Made by a program: the position numbers and the translations under genes | Assembly: GCA_018699955.1 (NCBI GenBank) | Contig: JABISG010000062.1 | Span: 1 to 64,000, forward strand | From: Planctomycetaceae bacterium | GTDB taxonomy: Bacteria; Planctomycetota; Planctomycetia; Planctomycetales; Planctomycetaceae | Direction of reading: 5' to 3' | Length of the DNA stretch: 64,000 bases | The notes under the pieces: model-generated | The model's database searches: none | Told to the model about the DNA's origin: nothing | Seen by the model: only the letters and a program-made list of their open reading frames with translations | Part shown: positions 57,428 to 64,000 of the stretch, one piece after another | Position numbering within the stretch: position 1 is the first letter of the stretch | Layout of the letters: every line of letters starts with the position of its first letter

Positions 57428-58369
57428 TTACCACAAACCATCGCGCGGCGAATCGGACGACTTCTCAGCAATCTGCTCGTACAGTTTGTGGACTTCGTCA
57501 CTCGGCTCACGGGGGGCGACAATCTTCACAATCACAAACTGGTCGCCCGGCTCACGTGTCTTCTGGTGTGCAACTCCCTTGCCGCGCAGGCGAAGTCGGG
57601 TACCACTCGATGTTCCCGGCGGAATTGTCACAATCACGTTGCCATCGGACAGCGTCGGCACGTCCACTTTTGTGCCAAGCACGGCCTCCGCTGGCGATAT
57701 CGGCACGTCGAGCAACAGGTTGCAACCCTCGCGGCGGAACCACGGATGGCGGCCGACCTTAATTTGAACCAGCAGGTCGCCTGCCTGCCCTCCTCGTCCG
57801 CCCGGTTGTCCTTGACCGGACAATCGAATCACGCTGCCATTATCGACGCCGGCCGGAATCTTGATCTCCAGTCGATCGAGCTTTCCGTTCCGTTGCAGGC
57901 TAAGTTCATGCGCACCACCTTGCGCCGCCACAGTGAACGGTATCTCAATGTCGATCCGTGAGTCCTGCGCTTTGGCCGGCTGTGGCGCTCTTCCGCCACC
58001 TCCAAATCCACCGCCCGGTTGGCCTCGTCCGCCAAAAAGGTCGCCCAAATCCACCTGGCCGCCGAACAAATCGCCCAGATCGAACGGCTGACCGCCACCG
58101 CCGGCTCCCCGTCCAAACGGCGATCCACCCGGAATCGGCCCACCTCCCTGAAACGCGGCCCCGTACCGATCGTACTGCTCACGCTTTTCGGCATCGCCCA
58201 GCACAGCATACGCTTCCTGGACCTGCTTAAACTTCGTGTCCGCGGCCGCATCGCCCGGTTTGACGTCGGGATGAAACTCGCGCGCAAGCTTCTTGTACGC
58301 CTTACGAATCTCATCATCAGTCGCTTCACGCGAAACGCCGAGGACTTTGTAGTAATCGAGGTCTGCCAT
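57428..58369 (-). CDS. cbpA: DnaJ/CbpA-type co-chaperone
   Basis: This 313-residue J-domain protein starts 'MADLDYYKVLG' (ATG 58369) and has the H-P-D motif near residue 32. After a Gly/Pro-rich linker (about 72-130) come the two C-terminal beta-sandwich domains that bind substrate (from about 131). The Cys-rich zinc finger of DnaJ is absent, so it is the CbpA/type II form. It would hand unfolded proteins to DnaK and stimulate its ATPase. It is followed by the HAD gene. The upstream frame extension to 58489 has no J-domain features. Confidence 0.92.
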   Translation of the reverse strand: MADLDYYKVLGVSREATDDEIRKAYKKLAREFHPDVKPGDAAADTKFKQVQEAYAVLGDAEKREQYDRYGAAFQGGGPIPGGSPFGRGAGGGGQPFDLGDLFGGQVDLGDLFGGRGQPGGGFGGGGRAPQPAKAQDSRIDIEIPFTVAAQGGAHELSLQRNGKLDRLEIKIPAGVDNGSVIRLSGQGQPGGRGGQAGDLLVQIKVGRHPWFRREGCNLLLDVPISPAEAVLGTKVDVPTLSDGNVIVTIPPGTSSGTRLRLRGKGVAHQKTREPGDQFVIVKIVAPREPSDEVHKLYEQIAEKSSDSPRDGLW

Positions 58370-58718
58370 TGGTGATTGAAAAGTTTCCGTTGGGAATTGC
58401 GTCGGCCAATTGTGTAAGCGCAAGCTTGCTACGACTTGAATAATAGGCATCGGTCTCACATTTGTCACGCCGTTGTGGTCTCGGAACATCGCTCCGCAAC
58501 GTTGCTTTTCAGGCGGGTGGTGAAGTCACGTCAACGCCAGCGACTTGGGGCCTGCGCCTTCGGCTGAATCGATGCGAGAGTCACAGACAGCTGGCGATGA
58601 AGCAAATGTCGGTCCGCCGGATGCGCTGGTGACTTCACGTGACGCGCTGCGAGTGGTCAATCTTGATGCGGGCGACTAGAATCTGCGGAGTCATTCGTTC
58701 TCGTCTTCAAGGTCTTCG
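58370..58718. other. Divergent intergenic region with inverted repeat
   Basis: This 349-nt gap lies between the DnaJ-like gene (minus) and the ABC permease (plus). It contains GTGAAGTCAC (58520-58529) and its reverse complement GTGACTTCAC (58629-58638), about 100 nt apart, each next to CAGCG-type sequence. A J-domain promoter would be expected here. No gene is visible. Confidence 0.5.
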
Positions 58719-58721
58719 TTG

Positions 58722-60185
58722 ATGCTCAAACTTGCGTTCCGGAATCTGCTGAGTCGCCCGATGCGGTCTTTGTTGTCGTTGTTGGGGCTGACGGTGGCGA
58801 TTGCCGGGATGGTCGGGTTGTTTTCTGTCGCCCGTGGCCTCGATGCGATGATCTCCGACACCTTCAACGACATTCCCGGGTTGGTGGTGATGCAGCCGGG
58901 GGCACCGATCCCCATTTTCTCACGACTGCCGACCGATTGGGGCGACGACATTGCCGACGTGCCGGGCGTCGCCGTCGTCAACGGGGAAATCTGGCAGCGG
59001 GTGAACGTAATCGATGGCAAGACAATTATCAGTCCGCCGCGATTTCTGTTCGGCATCGACATTCCCAGTCGGGTTGCGCTCCGGAAATGCGTCTATCGAA
59101 ACGCAATGCTGGCCGACGGCCCGTATGCCGGTCGGTTTTTGAACGAGTCGGATCGCGGAACGTTTAATATTGTGGTCAGCCGGCAGATTGCCGAAGAATT
59201 TGAGAAGGAGGTTGGCGACACGCTCCAGGTCAACAATCGCGAGATGACAATCGTCGGCGTTTACCATCACGGTTCTCTGCTGGTCGATGTCGCCATCATT
59301 CTCGATATCGATCAGGTGCGGAGCCTCACCTTGTTCGATCCCGATTCCGTCTGCGCGTTTTACGTTGAACAGGAAGAGGGAGCGGATGTCGAGGAAGTGG
59401 CCGAACGTATTCGCGGCGTCTTTCGCGGCCGAGAAGTCGAGCGCTGGAAACCGGCTTCGGCAATCCAATTTGCACCGGCGAGTTCCGGGAATCCGCTGAT
59501 CGACTTTTTGCGGCGACTCGATCAGGGACTGAAATCGCCGCAGCCATCTCCGACTGATGATTCACAAGAGGAGAAGAACACGCCCGCATCGGATGGTGAT
59601 GGTGGTCCGAAATCTGAGTCAGAATCTGAAGTAATCGATAGCCGTGTAGAGACCCTCCCCGGCCAATCGTTTGCTTCGATTCAGGACGAGGGTGCGACGT
59701 CTGCCGAAGCTGGTGAAGGCGACGACAGCGATCTGCCGATCGAAGTTCGCAGTGCGTCGGATTGGGCGGACCGTTTCGATGAATTTGCCGGTGATCTCGA
59801 TATTATTCTCGGCGTGCTGACGGCAATCGGCGTCACCATTGCCGTTCTCAGCATCGTCAACACGATGTTAATGAGTGTCACAGAGCGGATCATTGAGTTC
59901 GGCATTCTGAAGGCGAATGGTTGGTCGAAGTACGATGTGTTGAAACTCATCACCATTGAAAGTGCCGTGCTGGGTTTCGCCGGCGGCGTGCTGGGCAGTT
60001 TGTTCGGCCGGATCGCAGCCGATGTCGTCAACTTGATGTGGCCGACACGGGCGCACTTGTATGCCAGCCCGGGATTGTTGTTGTTCGGCGTAGTGTTTGC
60101 GACCGTGCTGGGAATTGCCGGTGGTTTGTACCCCGCATTCTGGGCAATGCGCATGATGCCGATGGATGCGATTCGACGCGGGTGA
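58722..60185 (+). CDS. ABC transporter permease, MacB/LolC type
   Basis: This 487-residue protein has an N-terminal membrane helix (about 18-40, 'LLSLLGLTVAIAGMVGLFSVARGLD'), a large periplasmic MacB_PCD-like domain with an acidic, Ser/Glu-rich stretch (about 275-335), and a C-terminal FtsX-type core of three helices (about 350-480, with 'IVNTMLMSVTERIIEFGILKANGWS'). Such proteins extract lipoproteins or export substrates with a LolD/MacB ATPase, which is encoded 146 nt downstream. The ATG at 58722 follows AAGG; a TTG at 58719 is equally close. The protein is single-chain LolC-like with no separate second permease nearby. Confidence 0.9.
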   Translation: MLKLAFRNLLSRPMRSLLSLLGLTVAIAGMVGLFSVARGLDAMISDTFNDIPGLVVMQPGAPIPIFSRLPTDWGDDIADVPGVAVVNGEIWQRVNVIDGKTIISPPRFLFGIDIPSRVALRKCVYRNAMLADGPYAGRFLNESDRGTFNIVVSRQIAEEFEKEVGDTLQVNNREMTIVGVYHHGSLLVDVAIILDIDQVRSLTLFDPDSVCAFYVEQEEGADVEEVAERIRGVFRGREVERWKPASAIQFAPASSGNPLIDFLRRLDQGLKSPQPSPTDDSQEEKNTPASDGDGGPKSESESEVIDSRVETLPGQSFASIQDEGATSAEAGEGDDSDLPIEVRSASDWADRFDEFAGDLDIILGVLTAIGVTIAVLSIVNTMLMSVTERIIEFGILKANGWSKYDVLKLITIESAVLGFAGGVLGSLFGRIAADVVNLMWPTRAHLYASPGLLLFGVVFATVLGIAGGLYPAFWAMRMMPMDAIRRG

Positions 60186-60196
60186 GACGAGGCTCC

Positions 60197-60268
60197 GTCA
60201 AAACCCGGTTGTGGGCGAACTCTGCACTTAGAAACAAGGGGTGCTGTGAGTCAACAGAGGGTTTTGAC
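60197..60268. repeat. Inverted repeat between permease and ATPase genes
   Basis: GTCAAAACCC (60197-60206) and GGGTTTTGAC (60259-60268) are perfect reverse complements separated by 52 nt in the 146-nt gap between the two transporter genes. They could form an attenuator or be a recombination relic. Confidence 0.5.
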
Positions 60269-60331
60269 AGAACTTCACAAGAGACGAGAGGGCAGGGCGT
60301 GGTGGTTGAAATGGGTGAGGAAGTTTAACTG

Positions 60332-61027
60332 ATGATCGAAATTCAGGATCTGACCAAGACGCATTACCGTGGCGAGACGGAGGTTCGCGCGCTGCGCGGC
60401 GTGACGTGTCGTATTCCCAAAGGGTCGTTCACGTTCATCTTTGGTCCGTCCGGCAGCGGGAAGAGTACGCTGCTGTATCTGATGGGGGCGCTCGATAACC
60501 CGACATCGGGAGCGGTCAGCGTCAACGGGAGAAATCTGGCGGAGCTTTCCGCGCGAGACCGCGATGAATATCGCCGAGGGGACGTCGGCTTTGTTTTTCA
60601 GAGCTTCAATCTGCTCAAGAATCTCGATGCTGTTGGCAATGTGTTGGTGCCGTTTATGCCGAAGGGCATTTCGCCGGACATGCGGCAGCGGGCGGTTGAG
60701 TTGCTGAAACACGTTGGATTGGGCAATCGGCTCGACCATCGGCCGAACCAGTTATCCGGCGGCGAACAACAGCGGGTCGCCATCGCGCGTGCTCTGCTGA
60801 AGAATCCTGCTCTGGTGTTGGCAGACGAACCAACCGGTGAACTCGACAGCGAAACCGGAGCCGAAGTGTTTGGGTACTTACGGCGTCTGCACGTCGAACA
60901 GCAGACGACAGTGGTTGTCGTCAGCCACGACGACCGCTATGTGACCGATGGCGACCGCGTGCTGGAATTGCAGGACGGGCAACTTCGAAACGGTGAAGCT
61001 GGCGGCACTGAACGCAACGAAGATTAA
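60332..61027 (+). CDS. ABC transporter ATP-binding protein, LolD/MacB type
   Basis: This 231-residue ATPase has Walker A (GPSGSGKST near residue 38), the signature (LSGGEQQRVAIARAL near 143), Walker B (LVLADEPTGELD) and the switch His (VVVSHDDR). The 'LLYLMGALDNPTSG' and 'LADEPTGELDS' segments are typical of the LolD/MacB/FtsE branch. It powers the permease encoded upstream. The ATG at 60332 follows GAGGAAG. It lies 20 nt upstream of the enoyl-CoA hydratase gene, so these probably share a transcript. Confidence 0.93.
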   Translation: MIEIQDLTKTHYRGETEVRALRGVTCRIPKGSFTFIFGPSGSGKSTLLYLMGALDNPTSGAVSVNGRNLAELSARDRDEYRRGDVGFVFQSFNLLKNLDAVGNVLVPFMPKGISPDMRQRAVELLKHVGLGNRLDHRPNQLSGGEQQRVAIARALLKNPALVLADEPTGELDSETGAEVFGYLRRLHVEQQTTVVVVSHDDRYVTDGDRVLELQDGQLRNGEAGGTERNED

Positions 61028-61047
61028 TCTGTGAATGGAGTATTTCA

Positions 61048-61818
61048 ATGACGATGGAAGTCGAACTTCGTTTCGAGGGTGAATTGGCGCGGGTTCGTTT
61101 TGTGGGCAAGAAAGGGGTGCAGATGTTTTCTGCCGATGCCCGAGTGCGGTTGGCCAATGTGCTTGCGGAGTTGGAGCAGGCAGTCGATTGCCGTGTTGTG
61201 GTCTTCGAGGCAGAGGGGCGGACCTTCATTGCGGGGGCCGACATCAAGGAACTGGAACAACTGGACTATAGGTCGGGGTTGGCGATTGCTCGGGCCGGGC
61301 AACGGCTGATGCAGCGAATCACAAATCTGAATGCGATAACGGTCGCCGCGGTTCATGCCGCCTGTGCGGGTGGTGGCTGTGAATTGGCGCTCGCCTGCGA
61401 CTTGCGGCTGGCAGCAGAAAGCACGGTCATCGGACTACCGGAAGTCAAGTTGGGCCTCATTCCCGGATGGGGAGGAACAGCGCGGGCGGTGCGACTGTTC
61501 GGTTCGGCCGTCGCCAGGAGAATGATACTGAGTGGCGAGTTATTCAATGCGACCGATGCCGCCCGTCTTGGTATCGTCGATTCGGTTACTGCAGACGCGG
61601 AGTTTCGCGAGGCCATTGATCGACGCCTCGAACAATTACTCGTCGGCGGTCCGAAGGCGGTGGCGGCTGCCAAGCGATTGATCGCCGATTTTGAAGGTGG
61701 CGACATCGATTTGCAGCTCGAAGCCGAAGCCGAGGCATTTGCCCGGTGCTGCGATGCCGAAGAATCGACCGAGGGAACGACGGCGTTTTTGGAAAAGCGG
61801 CCCCCAAAATGGAATTGA
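61048..61818 (+). CDS. Enoyl-CoA hydratase/isomerase family protein
   Basis: This 256-residue crotonase-fold enzyme has the oxyanion-hole segments 'GRTFIAGADIKEL' near residue 52 and 'ACAGGGCELALACDLRLAAE' near residue 108, with both catalytic Glu positions filled (GGGCELALACD and VIGLPEVKLGLIPGWGGT). It likely hydrates 2-enoyl-CoA in fatty acid breakdown, though related enzymes do other CoA chemistry. The ATG at 61048 is preceded by GGAG. It faces the GH3-family gene convergently with a 30-nt gap. No other beta-oxidation gene is nearby. Confidence 0.92.
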   Translation: MTMEVELRFEGELARVRFVGKKGVQMFSADARVRLANVLAELEQAVDCRVVVFEAEGRTFIAGADIKELEQLDYRSGLAIARAGQRLMQRITNLNAITVAAVHAACAGGGCELALACDLRLAAESTVIGLPEVKLGLIPGWGGTARAVRLFGSAVARRMILSGELFNATDAARLGIVDSVTADAEFREAIDRRLEQLLVGGPKAVAAAKRLIADFEGGDIDLQLEAEAEAFARCCDAEESTEGTTAFLEKRPPKWN

Positions 61819-61848
61819 GTTGGCGCGGCGGAATCCAACGCGTTTCAA

Positions 61849-63597
61849 TCACATCCGGTCGTCGGTCGTAGACAATTCCTCTGCCACTGTGCTCTGCAGA
61901 AGTTGGCGGCCGAAATCGATGTCGGGCACGAGACAGGGGTGCTTGTACTGTTCGAGGCTGCCGCCCAGTTTCTGTTGCCGTTTTCTCGCAAAATTGTGCC
62001 AGGTTTCCGGTGGCAATGCGACCCATCGAATTGTTCCCAACCGCCCCGACTGTCGTTTCTCACGATACTCGCAGTTCAACTCTTGAAGCTGTTCATCGAC
62101 AAGCTGTGCAAGTGTCTCACCGCCTGTCGGCAGCCAGTCGTAGTGCGGTTCTGCCAAGAGTTGATAATTGGGCGGATCGCCCCAGGCGGGTGCCAATGTG
62201 AAATCGCCGACGGTCATGTGCAGGCGTTCGATGCTGCTGCGCACTGCCATCACAACCTGCGATTCCGAAACCTTTTCTCCGGTCACGCTGGCGATGTGCG
62301 CTCCCTTGTGCAGGAATTCCAGCATCGGAGTGGTGTTATAGAAACCAACACAGCGAACAACATCACAAATGTCGTACCGGTACAAACCCGACGAGGTCGT
62401 CAGCAGGATGAAGTAGTTTCGTCCCTCCTCGAGTTCATGCGCTTCGAGTACCGTTGGGTTGTTTGATTCGTGTTCCTCTTCCGGAATGAATTCAAAATAG
62501 TGAGTTGCGACATCGAGGACTCCTGCCGGGCAATTGTCCCACAGTGGAATCGTCATCCGGCCCTCACTGGCGGAAAGGCCGTGGTCGCGAATCGGCACAT
62601 CGCCGTAAAATCGTTTGAGGGCATGCAAGTAGGCTCCCGCGCTGCCGCAACTCCAAACCGCCAGCACGGCGAGATTCGGCCAATAGTCTATGGGATACAG
62701 CGCGCCCTCGCGTTCGACAATCTGTTCGAGTTCGCGTGCGCGTGTTGGGTTCCTACGATGTATTCGTCGGCGCAGTTGCCGCCGCACATCGCGCGGGATA
62801 TCAAATTCATTCGACAACGTGCCGTCGGCAATGTCTCGAATGATCGAATCACGCTCCATGTCGCCCAGCTTTGCCAGGTGCGAGAGTGTTGCCGGATTGG
62901 CCGTGGTGATCAGAGCAACGTCGCGGTCGGCGATGGCCAGTCGTAGTGACGCGTAGTTCTTTGATGTCGGATCGGAGATTTTGGCGACCGTACCAGGGAC
63001 GGTGTACATCGTGCGGACGATTGGCTTTTGGATGGCCACCACAAGGCCGCTGATATTGCCGCAGGGAGTTCCACCTTCGGTGCGAAAGCGGTCGTAGTCG
63101 CTGGTGAACTGCACAATCTTACGGCTGTTGATCGAGGGGTGGTCATCAAGAACGTGTATTCCCCATGACTGCGAACCCGCGCGGTAGTCCTTCAGAAAGC
63201 GGGCGGTGATCGGAATGAATTTCGATTCCGACGTCGTGCCGCTGCTCAACGAGAACATCAGCAGCCGTTGATTCGCGCCCAGCAATGCACCAAAGTCGCC
63301 TTGTTTCAGTCGCTCGATGTATGGGCGGAATCCTTCGTAGTCGGCGACCGGCAGGTGCTTGCGAAAGTGGGCCACCGTCTGCACTTCGTCGAGCCGATGC
63401 TCGCGGCTGAAGCGACTGCCTGCGTTCAGCGCTAGCAATTCGTCGAGCACTGCGCGCTGGCTGGTGCGGCAATCGCGGGTAGCACGCAGGAACTTGCGCG
63501 CCTGACGGCGAACGCTCGCCCGTGGAATTGCCCCCACAAATGCTCGAAGCCGATACAGTATCCGCAGCGGTTCTGCCACTAGTTCCGTCCGCCCCAT
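61849..63597 (-). CDS. GH3-family adenylate-forming protein
   Basis: This 582-residue protein is a bacterial GH3 family member, related to the plant enzymes that conjugate amino acids to auxin and jasmonate by an acyl-adenylate intermediate. Supporting segments are 'FSLSSGTTSESKFIPIT' near residue 112 (the ATP-binding loop), 'YFEFIPEEEHE' near residue 365, 'LTTSSGLYRYDICDVVRCVGFYNTTPMLEFLHKG' near 400 and 'KVSESQVVMAVRSSIERL'. Bacterial GH3 substrates are mostly unknown. The ATG at 63597 (MGRTELVAEPLRIL) is the natural start. It is convergent with the enoyl-CoA hydratase gene. Confidence 0.9.
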   Translation of the reverse strand: MGRTELVAEPLRILYRLRAFVGAIPRASVRRQARKFLRATRDCRTSQRAVLDELLALNAGSRFSREHRLDEVQTVAHFRKHLPVADYEGFRPYIERLKQGDFGALLGANQRLLMFSLSSGTTSESKFIPITARFLKDYRAGSQSWGIHVLDDHPSINSRKIVQFTSDYDRFRTEGGTPCGNISGLVVAIQKPIVRTMYTVPGTVAKISDPTSKNYASLRLAIADRDVALITTANPATLSHLAKLGDMERDSIIRDIADGTLSNEFDIPRDVRRQLRRRIHRRNPTRARELEQIVEREGALYPIDYWPNLAVLAVWSCGSAGAYLHALKRFYGDVPIRDHGLSASEGRMTIPLWDNCPAGVLDVATHYFEFIPEEEHESNNPTVLEAHELEEGRNYFILLTTSSGLYRYDICDVVRCVGFYNTTPMLEFLHKGAHIASVTGEKVSESQVVMAVRSSIERLHMTVGDFTLAPAWGDPPNYQLLAEPHYDWLPTGGETLAQLVDEQLQELNCEYREKRQSGRLGTIRWVALPPETWHNFARKRQQKLGGSLEQYKHPCLVPDIDFGRQLLQSTVAEELSTTDDRM

Positions 63598-64000
63598 TCA
63601 AGTCTTTCCGGCAACGTCATCCATGTCGTTGCAGTTGAATGGGGAGCGGTGTGCTGGAGACGGCAATTGCGTCGCCCACACAACCGACGGTCGCGCGTGT
63701 TCGCTGCCACGTTCAGGCAGTGCGCTCGATGGAGCGGAAATGAACAGTCGCGTCCCTACAACTGCACAGTTTTCTGCGCGCCAAGATGTCAGAGTTTCGC
63801 AGCAGCCGTGCTGCACGAGGAGGGTTGCGAAAGCGCAACACCCTTACCGATCAACAAAGGAACCTTCGATCCGGCCGTTCCTCAAAGAACACCCAGACTC
63901 GAATGAAGACCTGACTGGTCACAAAGCGACCGTGCGATGCTGGAAAGACGTTGCGATCCGTGCCACGACAGTCCCACACCGACACACTTTGTGCCGCCAA
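63598..64000. other. Right-edge region without a supported gene
   Basis: No recognisable protein is seen in these 403 bases. A plus-strand frame from an ATG at 63740 stays open to the window edge (87 codons) but has Arg/Gln/Thr-rich, non-protein-like composition and no clear ribosome binding site. The gene GH3 promoter must lie here. Confidence 0.4.

Noticed and set aside
63740-64000. Open frame running off the right edge
   Set aside because: 87 codons without protein-like composition or family match; chance frames of this length are common in GC-rich DNA.

Overview
The window looks like chromosomal DNA of a member of the Planctomycetota. This rests on protein character, not on a marker gene: an FHA domain fused to a Tad-type secretion ATPase, a GH3-like protein, a very large HEAT-repeat protein with a C-terminal module I associate with planctomycetes, many conserved proteins of unknown function, and short GC-rich hairpins scattered between genes. 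I saw no rRNA, tRNA, CRISPR array, insertion sequence or phage gene. I cannot name the order or genus.

Region 1 (1-12.6 kb, all minus strand) is a Tad/Flp (type IVc) pilus locus. In transcription order it holds a stand-alone CpaF/TadA ATPase, two small Flp-type pilins, a CpaA/TadV prepilin peptidase, three large TadE/TadG-like pseudopilins, an unknown membrane-anchored protein, CpaB, a second ATPase carrying an N-terminal FHA domain, TadB and TadC. A strong hairpin with a T tract follows, then a further FHA protein cut by the window edge. No secretin, TadZ or TadD is present here.

Region 2 (12.8-20.1 kb) is mixed housekeeping: a tartrate/D-malate dehydrogenase-like enzyme, a STAS-domain protein, a MoxR ATPase, a PolB-like 3'-5' exonuclease, a secreted putative zinc metallopeptidase, and a divergent pair made of a mandelate racemase-family enzyme and a D-2-hydroxyacid dehydrogenase.

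Region 3 (20.2-27.9 kb, minus strand) is the least explained part. Eight tightly packed, partly overlapping genes encode a MutL/GlmL-like ASKHA ATPase, a soluble protein with barrel-sandwich and SH3-like ends, an FN3-containing membrane protein, three more membrane proteins, a small PH-like membrane protein and a 123-residue protein. No B12-dependent mutase is nearby, so the MutL-like protein probably serves a membrane complex of unknown function.

Region 4 (28.0-40.9 kb, minus strand) has TatD, a helical protein, and the membrane arm of respiratory complex I in the order nuoH, nuoJ, nuoK, nuoL, nuoM, nuoN. NuoI and the peripheral arm are absent. NuoJ is fused in frame to an RDD domain and NuoL carries a His/Glu-rich insert. 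A histidine phosphatase, PdxA and RfbC lie upstream.

Region 5 (41.4-52.1 kb) holds a Gln-rich lipoprotein, the HEAT-repeat protein with 119-residue internal modules, an NfeD/flotillin (FloA) pair with a third partner, a GT4 glycosyltransferase and a CinA-like protein.

Region 6 (52.1-63.6 kb) holds a YhaN-type SMC-like ATPase next to a YhaO/SbcD homologue that has lost the metal-binding motifs, a HAD phosphatase, a CbpA-type DnaJ, a LolCDE/MacB-like ABC transporter, an enoyl-CoA hydratase and a GH3-family protein. The last 400 bases hold no gene I can support.
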